In this document: positions 1 to 9,959 of the stretch, piece after piece
How the letters are laid out: the number at the start of each line of letters is the position of its first letter
Numbering within the stretch: the first letter of the stretch is position 1
Source of the DNA: Daldinia sp. FL1419
Lineage: Eukaryota; Ascomycota; Sordariomycetes; Xylariales; Hypoxylaceae
Reading direction: 5' to 3'
Assembly (NCBI GenBank): GCA_025201765.1
Contig: MU623358.1
Coordinates: forward strand, 124,001-188,000
Length of the DNA: 64,000 bases
The notes under the pieces: model-generated
The model's database searches: none
Told to the model about the DNA's origin: nothing
Seen by the model: the letters and a program-made list of their open reading frames with translations, nothing else
Position numbers and translations under genes: made by a program

Positions 1-409
1 CTAAACGTGGTGGACAATTCTGGTAATTCTGGTAATTCCAATCATTCACTTCCCGTGGATAATTCACCCGGCAGTCATACATTCCTTTTGTAACTCTCTC
101 TCTACTTCTTCCACTCAGGTGTGCATCACTTGCATTTCTCTGCATCTATTTTGCACTTTGGTCATTGACCACTTTCCATTCATTTGTAACAATTCACCAT
201 TCATCAATTTCTCTTCCGGTAAGGATCTCTGGAGCTTTTTTCGCTCTTTTAGTTCTGGCAACCTTTCTTCCCTCAAGTCACTCCACGGCTGTGTACATAT
301 TGGCCTTCAGGTGCTAGAGCAAAATCAAATACCTCGACGGTGAAGGTCAATACCGAGTCCTAAGCAAACGACAAACACCGGGGACGAACACCACGAAATT
401 CAACAATCC

Positions 410-440
<31 letters not shown>

Positions 441-933
441 GTTTGTTTGACTTACTCGGGTTCCCTACAACGTCAAGCGTTTTCCCGTTAGGTTACCTTA
501 ACCCTTTGCGATATCACAGATATTACACGGGCTTCCGCGACTTTAGATGACATTGTACAAATCATCCAACTGCTCAATTCCGAACCTCATCATTTCTATC
601 CGCTTTTCTTTGAGCCATCAACAATTTACTCACCATTAACCAGTACATACAAACCTTTCTTCAGACTCGGAATAGCCATGGGCTGCCTCGTGGAACTGTG
701 ACATTTTCTCGCTTCGTCCTACGCAGTTCTCTTCTATTGTCTATTCTTCAACTTGACCAGCTAGCTTGGCCACTTTCAACTTGAGATACCCCCGATATTC
801 AATTTCGATTCTTGTTCAACTTCTTTCCGCCTAGCTTGCGGGCTTCTGTTGATTTGTTATCAACACACTACGTTCCATTACAGTCATCTAAATTGTTACT
901 TGCGAAGTCCTACTCACAGTCACAAAACCCACG
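1..933. other. Intergenic, no gene seen
   Basis: I see no supportable coding region upstream of the CFEM gene. The stretch holds a homopolymer of about 27 A at 410-436 and CT-rich sequence (about 700-930) that probably contains the promoter and 5' leader of the gene starting at 934. Confidence 0.5.
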
Positions 934-2216
934 ATGATATTCATCACTATTTTCACCTTTCTTGCCCTTTTCTTGGGCCAAGGCCTTGCCCAGGATGCCG
1001 GCCTCCTGCCTTGCGCTGTAAGTAGAATCCACTTGCAATGTAGCTGCTAAATTATTTGGCTGATATGCTTGACCCAACAATCTTCCCTTCCTATCCCCTG
1101 TATGCATATAGGATTTACAACTAACATGGCTTTTCTTACCTAGTCGGGTTGCGTCACCGGCGTTTTCGCCAATACAGCCGGCATGGGATGTGCCATGAAT
1201 GATCGCCTTTGCGTCTGTGGAAACAGTGCCGGGTTTTCAGATGGCATTCGTGATTGTATCAACCAGGCATGCCCTAGCAATGTAGCTGCAGCGCAGATTT
1301 CGATCGCTCAGGGTTACGGCAACACTGAATGTCAAGGTAAGCAAAGCAAAATGATTGGCCTAAGTTCGTACTCTCCTCTGAAACCTCTTGGTTAACAAAG
1401 ACATTTTAGCCGCGTCGTCTGCAGCAGCTGCTCAGTCATCCCCTACGCCAGCTCCTAGCCCGCCGGCCTCTTCCGCCAAGCCTCAACCTACTGGGCCGGT
1501 TGCCGAATCTGTTGCCTCGGCTACTACCGCAGAGGCCGTCAAGACCCCTGAGCCAAGCCCAAGCCCAAGTTCCGCCTCTGAATCGGGCTTCTCTGCTCAG
1601 GTGGTGGAATCAACTGCTTCTGGTTCGACCCCTGCTGCTACTGAGTCCTCGACTCCTGCCAAGACTTCCGTAGCTACGTCTGTATGTTCATCTTTGCTTT
1701 ATTCTACTATGGCGAATAAAATACTTACCTTGTATTTAGTCGTCGATACCGTCAGCTACTACTAGCGATTCGGCTATTGCCGCCGGAGCAACATCGTCGG
1801 CAGAGAAGACCGATGAGGAATCATCAGCTAATCAGGAAAGTGGTTTGAGCGTTGGCGCAAGAGCCGGGATTGGCGCAGGTGTCGGTGTTGCGGCGGTTTT
1901 GATAATGATTATCGCCTTCTGCCTTCTTCGTCGCCGGAACAAGACGCCCGAACCAGAGCGTGCCCAGACCATGCAAATTTCGCAACCCCTTCCAGGGTCT
2001 GGACGACAATTCGCCGAAGGTGTACGCCAACCCGACCCTACTTTATCTAAGGATTTCACTCCCTCGGCACAATCGCCGCAATCCGCAGGACGCACTCCTT
2101 CGCCTGTAGCTCGTCCGTATTCGCCATCCACGGCGTCGTACGCTTCGGAACTTGATGCTAACGCGCGTCCCTATGAGGATTTGTCACCGCGAACGCAACC
2201 CCGAACTATGATCTAA
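934..2216 (+). CDS. CFEM-domain membrane-anchored surface protein
   Basis: Four exons are inferred: 934-1017, 1144-1336, 1410-1681 and 1740-2216 (341 aa). All three introns have GT..AG ends and phases that join cleanly. Residues 1-20 form a signal peptide. Residues 24-93 are a CFEM domain with eight cysteines in the typical spacing (LPC, SGC, MGC, RLCVC, RDC, QAC, TEC). A long Ser/Thr/Pro/Ala-rich stalk follows, then one transmembrane segment (GAGVGVAAVLIMIIAFCLL) with a following LRRR stop-transfer motif and a roughly 100-residue Pro/Ser-rich cytoplasmic tail. CFEM proteins are fungal surface proteins, some binding haem and some acting as receptors. The transmembrane anchor and tail, rather than a GPI signal, favour a signalling or wall-sensing role, but that is inference. 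Confidence 0.85.
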
Positions 2217-2986
2217 TCGAGCCCCCACGCTTGTATGGCCTTATTCAACTCAGTGCGCCAAGCTATTTCCGATTATAATTTATTCATTGAGTTTGCGGAT
2301 GCTTTCTTTTTCATGAGTCAGGAACCTAAGATCCAAGTCATTCCCCGAGAGGATTTACTACGGATGACTACAGCATGAGTTTGGTTCGTTTCGGTGGCAA
2401 CCCCGCCGATATTCTGAGTTGACTTATTTAGAGGTCTACAGGGGCCAAGAAGAAGGGCCGGGGAGGTTTCCTGTTTGATTGTACCGATTTATGTGGGAGA
2501 GACGGAACTGATAATTGCAGTTAAGACACGGAAACCAAGAGATGTAGTTACGGAAAGGGGACGGATTCGAGATGAAGCTTTTGATGTTTATTGGCGTGAC
2601 ACCACCACTCAACTTTTGCAGTGACTGTGATTTGTAGCTACGTGATATAATCTGTACTAACCTCGTCAGCTTCACTGATCGGTTAGCCGCTTGCCCCCCT
2701 TTTTTGTTTGTATTTAAGATTCGCTGGTAAAAAAAAACCATAAATAGACGCAAATCTTGCTGCTTGGACGGCAATTCTAATTCCCTTTAACGCATTTCGC
2801 AAGGTTCCGTCTCGGTGAGGGCTATCGCCTATTCTCTTAGTCGAGTTGATTTCTTATGGCACAAGTATCGAGATCGTACAATAATGGTCTCTTAAACGGA
2901 AGCATGCACAACCACGCCTGCTATTCACAACCGCATCACACAGTATCATATCTAACCCCTTGACTGGATAGAGAGCTGTCCCCTCC
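2217..2986. other. Intergenic between convergent genes
   Basis: This spacer lies between the 3' ends of the CFEM gene (+) and the mitochondrial ribosomal protein gene (-). I see no gene, only the presumed 3' UTRs and terminators of both. Confidence 0.5.
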
Positions 2987-4144
2987 TTACCAACTGTAGT
3001 AAGGTCTCTGTGCCGTAACCGGCCGATTCGGTAGATGTACCCAGGGGCGTTTGCGCGCCTGCTTCTCTACCCTCTCGTCGTGCTGTCGTATCCTCGTCTT
3101 TTCCTCCTTTAGAACGACCGAGATGCCTATACGCAGGTTCATTAGCTATTGCTCTTTGATATGACTAGTGTAGCCGGATTAAAGGGGTAAGGAGGTACGG
3201 CAGATAGATAAATAACAAAATACATACCGGCAGTTGGCCGCCACATCTGCGACATGCGACTTCGCGCGTGGTACTGGATGCGGACGCCACGCCAGGGACC
3301 CTTGGTGACCCAGGATTGGTCGACGTAGAGAGTCGTCGGGTCCTGAACCTCCAACCAGCGACCGTCCTTCGTTTGGATCTTGCGCGGCTTGTCGAAAGTC
3401 TTGCCGTCCGTAGCGCCGAGACCCATTCCGTGAGCGACGATGGCGCGATCTCGCGCCTCTTCCAGCTGCCACTTGACCTCACGGGCCATCTTCTTTTTGC
3501 TGAAACGCATCTGGGTAATCGCATCGTCGACGGTCTTGCCGACAATCTGCTGCGAGAGGAACATGAGCTTTTTGGTGCTGGTTGGCAAGGCCGTGCTGCT
3601 GCTCGTGTGTTCCTTCTCGGTGAGTCGTGCCCGCTGATCCCGGGTGAGCGGCTTGTCGCCGTCCCGCACCATCTGCATGACCTTCTTCTTGAGGAAGCGC
3701 ACGCGCCACCGGGGATCGGGGTTCTCGGCTCGTTCCATGTGCTCCTTTACTTTTGTACCGGAACTAATAGAGGGCTTATTTAGTTGCGGGTCTGCTAGAT
3801 TATTGAGCTCCTCCCTCTGCGCCTTCTCCGTGTCCTGGATTTCCTCGTCGAAGATGGAGGATCCTTGGGTTCGCTGCATGTTCTTCTCGGCAATGATCCG
3901 CTCGCGCTCACGTCGGGAGAGCTCCTGGGCAAAGGGCGACTTTGCGGAGCTTGCAGAGCCCCAGTTGAACCACGCATTTCGGCGTTGGATCCTAGGCTGT
4001 AGGTATCGTAAATGTAACGAGGGCTTGCCGGCGGTGGTCCGCGCTGCTATACGACGTCTTGATTAGCTAGCCCGTAAAGGCGCAATTCGACTAGGTAAAA
4101 GTACCGGCTGTGGCCACCCGCCTTGCCGGCAGATTTAAGCTCAT
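2987..4144 (-). CDS. mrpl22: Mitochondrial large-subunit ribosomal protein uL22m
   Basis: Three exons on the minus strand, 4105-4144, 3228-4046 and 2987-3126, give 332 aa. The 13-codon first exon begins MSLNLPARR, a basic, Ser/Leu-rich mitochondrial targeting sequence. The intron after it has a GCTAATC branch site. The core shows the fungal uL22m signature: KKLMFLSQQIVGKTVDDA, RFSKKKMAREVKWQLEEA and QSWVTKGPWRGVRI. The last exon supplies the conserved tail VVLKEEKTRIR and ends RPYYSW, which proves the final splice. Without that splice the frame would run into an unrelated short tail. The protein is a structural component of the mitoribosome near the exit tunnel. It is divergent from the COX subunit gene about 500 bp away. 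Confidence 0.9.
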
Positions 4145-4640
4145 GGCTGCTATGAATTGGTTGCTTTTCGGGCAGCCTGAGGCGGAGCTGTTATGACGGG
4201 CTTCCGGGGGTCTTTTTGAAGTTGTAGTTGGAGAAAAAGTTCAATGCTAGGGACGATAGAGGGTATGTTTGGCCGGTGTTTAGCCGCCTGTCGGATGAAA
4301 CCTAGGTGGTGCCTACCTACATGTACTACTACCTAGGTACCTAACTACATGTAGCATAGGTACATAAGTACCAGGCTACCTGGTAGTATGGAACTAACTA
4401 GTTACATTATGTACATTTATACTTCGTATGTAGCTTTAAATATCACGTGACTCTAAAACGCAAAGAAGCTTGCTCCTCTCCCGAAAGCTTCGCGCGAATT
4501 GGGAAACCTGATCAGACCATTTTCCATTTTCCAATTTCCATTTTCCAACTTTTGACAGACCCGAGAATCTCACGAATTCGTCCGCAACCTCCCCGCTAAC
4601 CCTTACATCTCACCCGTCTTCCGTATAAATCCCATTCGAA
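4145..4640. promoter_or_regulatory. Shared intergenic promoter of two mitochondrial genes
   Basis: This 496-bp stretch separates two divergently transcribed nuclear genes for mitochondrial proteins, so it should hold both promoters. A dense ACCTACCTAGGTACC-type repeat patch covers about 4305-4395. A perfect TCACGTGA palindrome lies at 4443-4450. CT-rich and TTTCCA-rich sequence (4500-4600) precedes the COX start. Shared regulation is inferred from layout only. Confidence 0.5.
4443..4450. promoter_or_regulatory. TCACGTGA palindrome (bHLH-type E-box)
   Basis: A perfect 8-bp palindrome with a CACGTG core lies about 190 bp upstream of the COX start and 300 bp upstream of the uL22m start. CACGTG is the standard target of fungal bHLH factors such as Cbf1. 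Function here is untested. Confidence 0.4.
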
Positions 4641-5046
4641 ATGGCCGTCGCACCTATCACCGGTGTAAGTGATGGAATTACGTCCAATTACGGTTTATAG
4701 CCCCTCCAAGTTTCCGAGGCTGATTTCATGACTACAGATGCTCCGACGGGGCCTCGTTACCGATCTTGGTATCGCCCTCGGTACGTTTATCTCTTGTATC
4801 GGAAAGCCTCTGGTGTTCTCCGGCTGACTCTAATTATAGGACTCGGCACTGTTTTCGGCTCTCTGTACTGGTACGAAGACCATTTGTGACTTATACAAGC
4901 CGGAAGGACTCGGAAGTTGAGGTGGGAAGCTACCACGGGCTAACAATATGCTGTCCAGGCACGGATACCACATGCCGCGCACCCACGCACGAGACAACTT
5001 CTACAGGCAACTCGAGCAGGAACGCGCCGCCGCGAGAAATGTCTAA
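4641..5046 (+). CDS. cox9: Cytochrome c oxidase subunit VIIa (Cox9-type)
   Basis: Four small exons, 4641-4664, 4738-4780, 4840-4870 and 4960-5046 (the last may be taken from 4959, giving the correct phase and 61 aa), encode a short single-span protein. It begins MAVAPITGMLRRGLVTDLG, continues with the membrane helix IALGLGTVFGSLYW and ends in the charged segment HARDNFYRQLEQERAAARNV. Length, the API-TG N-terminus and the helix followed by the basic/acidic tail match fungal COX subunit VIIa (yeast Cox9). It belongs to respiratory complex IV in the inner mitochondrial membrane. No single open frame shows this gene, because every exon is under 100 bp. It pairs head-to-head with uL22m. Confidence 0.88.
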
Positions 5047-5861
5047 ATACGCTTACGATGAAGGACTTGGCATATAAGACGGAGCCCATGGGAGAGGAAA
5101 CGGAGACGACGTAAAATACTAGACAAAATTACTTTTCTACCGCATGGCTGGAGAATGCTATAGAAGGTGGCTACGCTTCGAATACCTTTTAAAAGCTTGG
5201 GACGGCCGACTGTATTATACGAACGAGTACCCGCCCGCTAAATTCAAGCTCCCCTGAGCATTCTTCCCATCCACATGTCTATGAAATGCGACTCAAAAGC
5301 CAATTTGATTAGAAGTGCTAGGTGTATATATGTTGGCATTGTTGATGGTTACGGATATGACGTAGTTGTAATCGTACCCGAGAGGTGAAAGTTGCGAATG
5401 AGTAGGTAGGGATGGTATGAGGCCGTTGTAACGTGGGATGCACTAGAATAACACCAAGCTATTTCCTTGGAGTTACATTTATGTTCGGAGCTTGATATAG
5501 TTAAACGAAGCCGGGGATAGTTTTGGCGGATCGTGACGTAAATACCTTGGGTACCAATTGTTCTACAATGGACCATTCTGTAATCGTAGTTGAGACGACC
5601 TATCGTGCTACGTAACTAACCTAGATATTTCTTTTTTTACTGATTGACTGGTTAACCGTTAGTATCTAGGTAAGTTAGAGAGATACAATTATAATTTGAG
5701 AAAACGAGCCTTTGCAAATCGAGTTTAATAATGAGACTTGCTCTTGTTAGGTAAATTCGTCAGCAATTTAGGGGAATAATGGGAATTCGATGATATAATT
5801 GACGCATGTTTAATTCATTCAGAGTTGATAACTTGAACACCTACCTACTAAGGCATTCGTT

Positions 5862-5903
<42 letters not shown>

Positions 5904-6319
5904 CCCGCCACGACTCCCAGCTCTCATCAGTCTTTCGTCCCCTCCCAAACCGTAGTTTCTACCATAAACTTCCCCTTCTGATCTTGGCATCTAAACGCAA
6001 CGCGTGGGAAATCAGCTAAACTACCTAACCTAGGTGGATAATTACGGTAAAACAAAGAAACAAGACATCCTTACCGGCGAAACCATCGCTGCACGGGCCA
6101 GCACCGTACCGGGCTATTCGATACATCGGGTCTATCGATCTGGCACTCGTACTGGACCATCGAGAAGAGTTCGCAAGCTGACAAGTCTATCCGACCACCT
6201 TTGCGCGCGCGGCCGTTGGCAGATTGGATCTCCGATTCGAGTTGAGAGGCCGGAAAGACGCGGCACGGGGGCGCCATCGTTTGTATCCTCTTGATAGGTT
6301 GCTGGTGGATTAAGAGCAA
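5047..6319. other. Intergenic with (TC)n microsatellite
   Basis: No gene is supported here. A (TC)17-type microsatellite lies at about 5866-5899. Short open frames at 6034-6340 overlap on both strands and show no family features. Confidence 0.5.
5866..5899. repeat. (TC)n microsatellite
   Basis: An uninterrupted TC dinucleotide run of about 34 bp. Confidence 0.95.
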
Positions 6320-7366
6320 ATGGATGCGGCAGCGAGACACGTCGGTGCTCGATTATTGGGCGAGATCGAAGAGGGAAGTTTAGAAGAGGTATGCTCCCCT
6401 TTTTCTAAATTTTTAATTAATTATTCTTTTTTTAAAAACTGTTTCTTTTTAGATGTGTAAATAGTAAATATATGACGATGGATGTAGGATTAAAGGACGG
6501 TTTACATTCAGAGAGCTTCGATTAATATCTTATCTTATCATTCGGCTCATACTTCTCTTCAGTCTTCAGTCTTCAGTCTTCATCCCCCCTTTCTAAATCA
6601 CACTATCATGGAGCTCGACGTTCTACTCCGTTTCTACTCATTTCTACTCGTTTTTATAATTTACTATTACTGATTTTGAAATCCATCCCTCTAGCTTCTC
6701 GATTCTCTTCGTATAAATCTTACGGGCGGCTCTTCTAATACCATCCGCCCGGATATCCCCATTCCGGCCCTTGCCAACATCGTAGCTCGCTATCACAGGT
6801 CGACACAATCCGCACCACCGCCGGTCCTATCCGTGAGCGGACGCTATCTTTCGTTATTATACCATCTAATATCTACCCTTATCGCCAAACCTCATAATTA
6901 TACCATCGTTATAATCGACGCCGAGAGTCGCTTCGACGTAACCCGTCTCGTCTCTCCCAACTCCTCGAGCAGCACCGGCAATAAAAGCTACCCGGCACAG
7001 CTATCCGATCTACATCACGTGTACGTGTACCGGCCGACGCAGGGACAAGATCAGGTAAGAGCAGCCATCAAGGCAGCAGGCGAGCGGATGCTCTACGGAG
7101 CTCACGGAAGCCGGGCTCGCGAGTGGTGGGGCACGGTGGTGATGAGCGGGGGCAGCGGGGTGGGAGGTGGTGCAAGTGTAAAGGGAGACGTGAACGCGGG
7201 TTGGAAGGGTTGGCTTAGGGTTGAACGGGAAGAAGTAGCCGGGTTTCCAGCTGGGATTGGTGCGGAAGAGGCATTACGCGATAGAGATAAGAGGCAGGAA
7301 GTTGTCGAAGACGCGGGATGGGTTGCGGGTTCTAGGGTTGGGAGTTATTTGTGGAGGGAAAATTAG
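6320..7366 (+). CDS. RecA-fold, XRCC2/Rad51-like protein with degenerate Walker A
   Basis: Two exons, 6320-6388 and 6695-7366, join in phase to give 246 aa; the intron runs from GTATGC to CTCTAG. The short first exon (MDAAARHVGARLLGEIEEG) resembles the N-terminus of fungal XRCC2-like proteins. A hydrophobic strand with acidic end (YTIVIIDAESRFDVTRL) fits Walker B. The C-terminal part has REEVAGFPAGIGAEEA and RQEVVEDAGW, reminiscent of the Rad51-like C-terminal region. Where a P-loop is expected (about residues 65-75, LSVSGRYLSLLYHL) there is no GK[ST], so ATP binding by the usual route is doubtful. The family call is from pattern recognition and is moderate. A role in recombinational repair would be inferred from the family. 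Confidence 0.5.
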
Positions 7367-7902
7367 ATGGTTCGAATTGTTTGTAATTTGGTGTTTGATA
7401 TTTAGAAAAGTACCTAAAGTACCTACCTATCTACCTATGTAGGTAGGTACCTAATCAACCCGCCGAAATAGTTCAATACCTAACGGCAGCTTAACTGCCT
7501 ATCCGACACGGTCATACGGGATATAAAGCCGTCTAGATAAAAAAAACAGGGTTATTGCATTAATCGGATCTATCAGATCTCATATGTGCGACCCGAATAG
7601 GTGGATACCCCAAATCTTAAAAATTGTAAAAGGGACAAGGGAGTTGGGGGAAATGATTTAGGGCACATTAGTATTGATATTAGGGGGGAAAATCCGCCAA
7701 GGGACCTAACCTAGTAGTAGGTAGCCTCTCTTCAATCCAATTCTCCTTCTTTACACCAACAGTCCGCGAATCCTTCCATTTCCCCTATACAGACGGTCTA
7801 GTCTTATAAGTTGGGTACGGTTTTAACCCATTCGCATAATCAAATGCGATAATATTATAAGGGTAATACATAAAGAGGTATTATCATACCTTTACCTAGA
7901 AT
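7367..7902. other. Intergenic, AT-rich with ACCTACC repeats
   Basis: This is the spacer upstream of the FAR1-like gene. It contains an ACCTACCTATCTACCTATGTAGGTAGGTACC patch around 7417-7451. I see no gene. Confidence 0.5.
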
Positions 7903-9240
7903 ATGGCGTCGTCGCAATACGGTTCTCTCACGCCGATTCAACAATATAATCAATTATCCCTCGCCGTTATTCCCGACCCTCAACACCAACACCAGCACCA
8001 ACATCAACATCACCAACAGCACCACCTAAACTCGCAGCCACACCCACACTTACATCCACAATCTCAACTTCGTCACCACCAACAGCAACAGCATCATCTA
8101 CATCAATCGACTCCTACACACATACCATCGATTCCTACTGCCACATATCAACAACATCCACCAACTATACCGACTATACCAACTATACCAACAACGACCC
8201 AGCCTACAGTACAACATCAGCAGCAAAACATCGATACTAATGTTGATTCCGACTCCGGTGAAGATAGCACGCCACCATCGACTGCTCCCGTCGCAAACCG
8301 CAACACCATCAGCAACGCAGCTCCAACCTCCTTTGGCCCACCCCAGCGCAAACGCCGCCGCGTAGGCAGACCACCCAAGTCGCAATTAGAGCGCGACTAC
8401 CTCGACCACCTCGACCAACGAGCCTCCAACACCCTTGCACCTCCCCAGCCGCCGCCCCTACCCCAAGTCCACTCGCCCCATCCTCTAAATAAGGGCCCCT
8501 ACAACTCTGCCGAAGATGCCGTCTTCTCCCTCCAGCTCCACGTCTTCACGTCCGGCTACGGCGTGTCCCAAAAGCGCACCGTGAAAGAAAAACTACCTTC
8601 GGGGCGGTACGATCCCGACGGCGACGTCATCCGTAAGGACTTCGCGTGCGATCGCGGCGGGTCGGATTTCGTGTCTCAGGGCACGGGGGAGCGGCGACGC
8701 GAGAGCAAGAAGTGCGGCTGCGGTTGGAAAGCCGTAGTGCGGCGATTGAAACGAGAAGGCGACCTATGGTTCGTCGAGGTCATCGAGCCGAATCACAACC
8801 ACCCCGCCACGCCCCCGGACCAGATGCACACAATCCCATCGTACAGACGATGGCAACGCGAGAACAACGCCGGGATCCGCACCGCTATCTCAAGACTATC
8901 CCGTGCCGCCGCCATGCCCGCCCGACAGATCGCCGATTACCTCAAGGGGCAATTCGCGGATCCGGATCTGGCCCGCATCGATCGGCACATCCTGCGCGCC
9001 CTCAGTATGAGCGATGTTGATATGCCAGGTAGCGATGCGCAGCAGGGTCAGACGTTGTTCGACGTCGTTGCGCGGAGGCCGACGATTATACTCCAAGAGA
9101 ACGCCGGGGATGGCGGGGCCAGTATAAACGGAAACGGGAACGGGAACGGGAACGGAAATGGTAACGCCGTTACGGGCGGTGCGGTTATTGGCGTTGGTGT
9201 TGGCAATAACCCCGTTGGTACGCCTAATCGGTATCAGTGA
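7903..9240 (+). CDS. FAR1-type zinc-binding, AT-hook transcriptional regulator
   Basis: An intronless 445-aa protein. Residues 25-75 are His/Gln-rich low complexity (QHQHQHQH) and residues 78-100 a TIPTIPTIP repeat. Residues about 148-160 (RKRRRVGRPPKS) form an AT-hook with a nuclear-localisation character. Residues about 200-302 look like a FAR1/WRKY-GCM1-fold DNA-binding domain: SAEDAVFSLQLHVFTSGYG, Cys249, Cys271 with Cys273 (KKCGCGWK), then the EPNHNHP motif with His298 and His300. This fold is shared with MULE transposases, from which FAR1 regulators are thought to derive. The C-terminus carries an NGNGNGNGNG run. The target genes are unknown. Confidence 0.65.
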   Translation: MASSQYGSLTPIQQYNQLSLAVIPDPQHQHQHQHQHHQQHHLNSQPHPHLHPQSQLRHHQQQQHHLHQSTPTHIPSIPTATYQQHPPTIPTIPTIPTTTQPTVQHQQQNIDTNVDSDSGEDSTPPSTAPVANRNTISNAAPTSFGPPQRKRRRVGRPPKSQLERDYLDHLDQRASNTLAPPQPPPLPQVHSPHPLNKGPYNSAEDAVFSLQLHVFTSGYGVSQKRTVKEKLPSGRYDPDGDVIRKDFACDRGGSDFVSQGTGERRRESKKCGCGWKAVVRRLKREGDLWFVEVIEPNHNHPATPPDQMHTIPSYRRWQRENNAGIRTAISRLSRAAAMPARQIADYLKGQFADPDLARIDRHILRALSMSDVDMPGSDAQQGQTLFDVVARRPTIILQENAGDGGASINGNGNGNGNGNGNAVTGGAVIGVGVGNNPVGTPNRYQ

Positions 9241-9959
9241 ACCATCATCTTTTCTCTTCCAGAGCACCGGGTTTAGTATTCCGGCGGTAAAAGTACTACT
9301 GTTATTTAATATTCGGCGCGTATCTACTCCGATACTCGGTAGCTTTGACGGCTTTTGGCTCTTTGTGGGTGACGATTTAGCAGGAGCATTAGGAGGGTGG
9401 GTAAACCCATCTGGTGTCTTGAGTACGTGTAGGAATGTCGTCGTTCAGGGACTGATTAGATGGTCTAATTACCCAAATACACACTACGTCTAAGTAATAA
9501 CTATGTATAATAGGAGAAAGTGAAAATATAAAATCATTGACTCGTTCCATCACTTCCTACACATGTTTGTAGGTCATCCGAACCATGCGATGCCTGTCAC
9601 ATACGGGGACATAGGTGAGGGCGTCATAGGTGATAATTACCTACCTATTTATCACATTATCTATCCCTCAAGACGAACGAGTTCACAGCAACGTATCGAG
9701 TTTAACGGCTAAATGCCTCATTTTACATTATATATCAGTGGATACCCTTTCTCTCGTAGGTATGCCTACCTAGGTATACATCCCATCTTCATCGCAAGAA
9801 CAGCTAGGGGTAGTTTATCCATATATCCAATACAATACTATGCTAAATCGGGAGAATTTCCCTCGCAAACGCTCCTCAGTATCATGCAAGATGCCTATCT
9901 ACCCATTTTCCTCAGCTTGGTGGCGGTATGGCCGCTTCATTAACAGCAAAAGCGCAAAT
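9241..9959. other. Intergenic between convergent genes
   Basis: Spacer between the 3' ends of the FAR1-like gene (+) and the fusion gene (-). No gene is supported. Confidence 0.5.

Noticed and set aside
3268..3783. 171-aa + strand frame opposite uL22m
   Set aside because: It is the antisense shadow of the conserved uL22m coding sequence.
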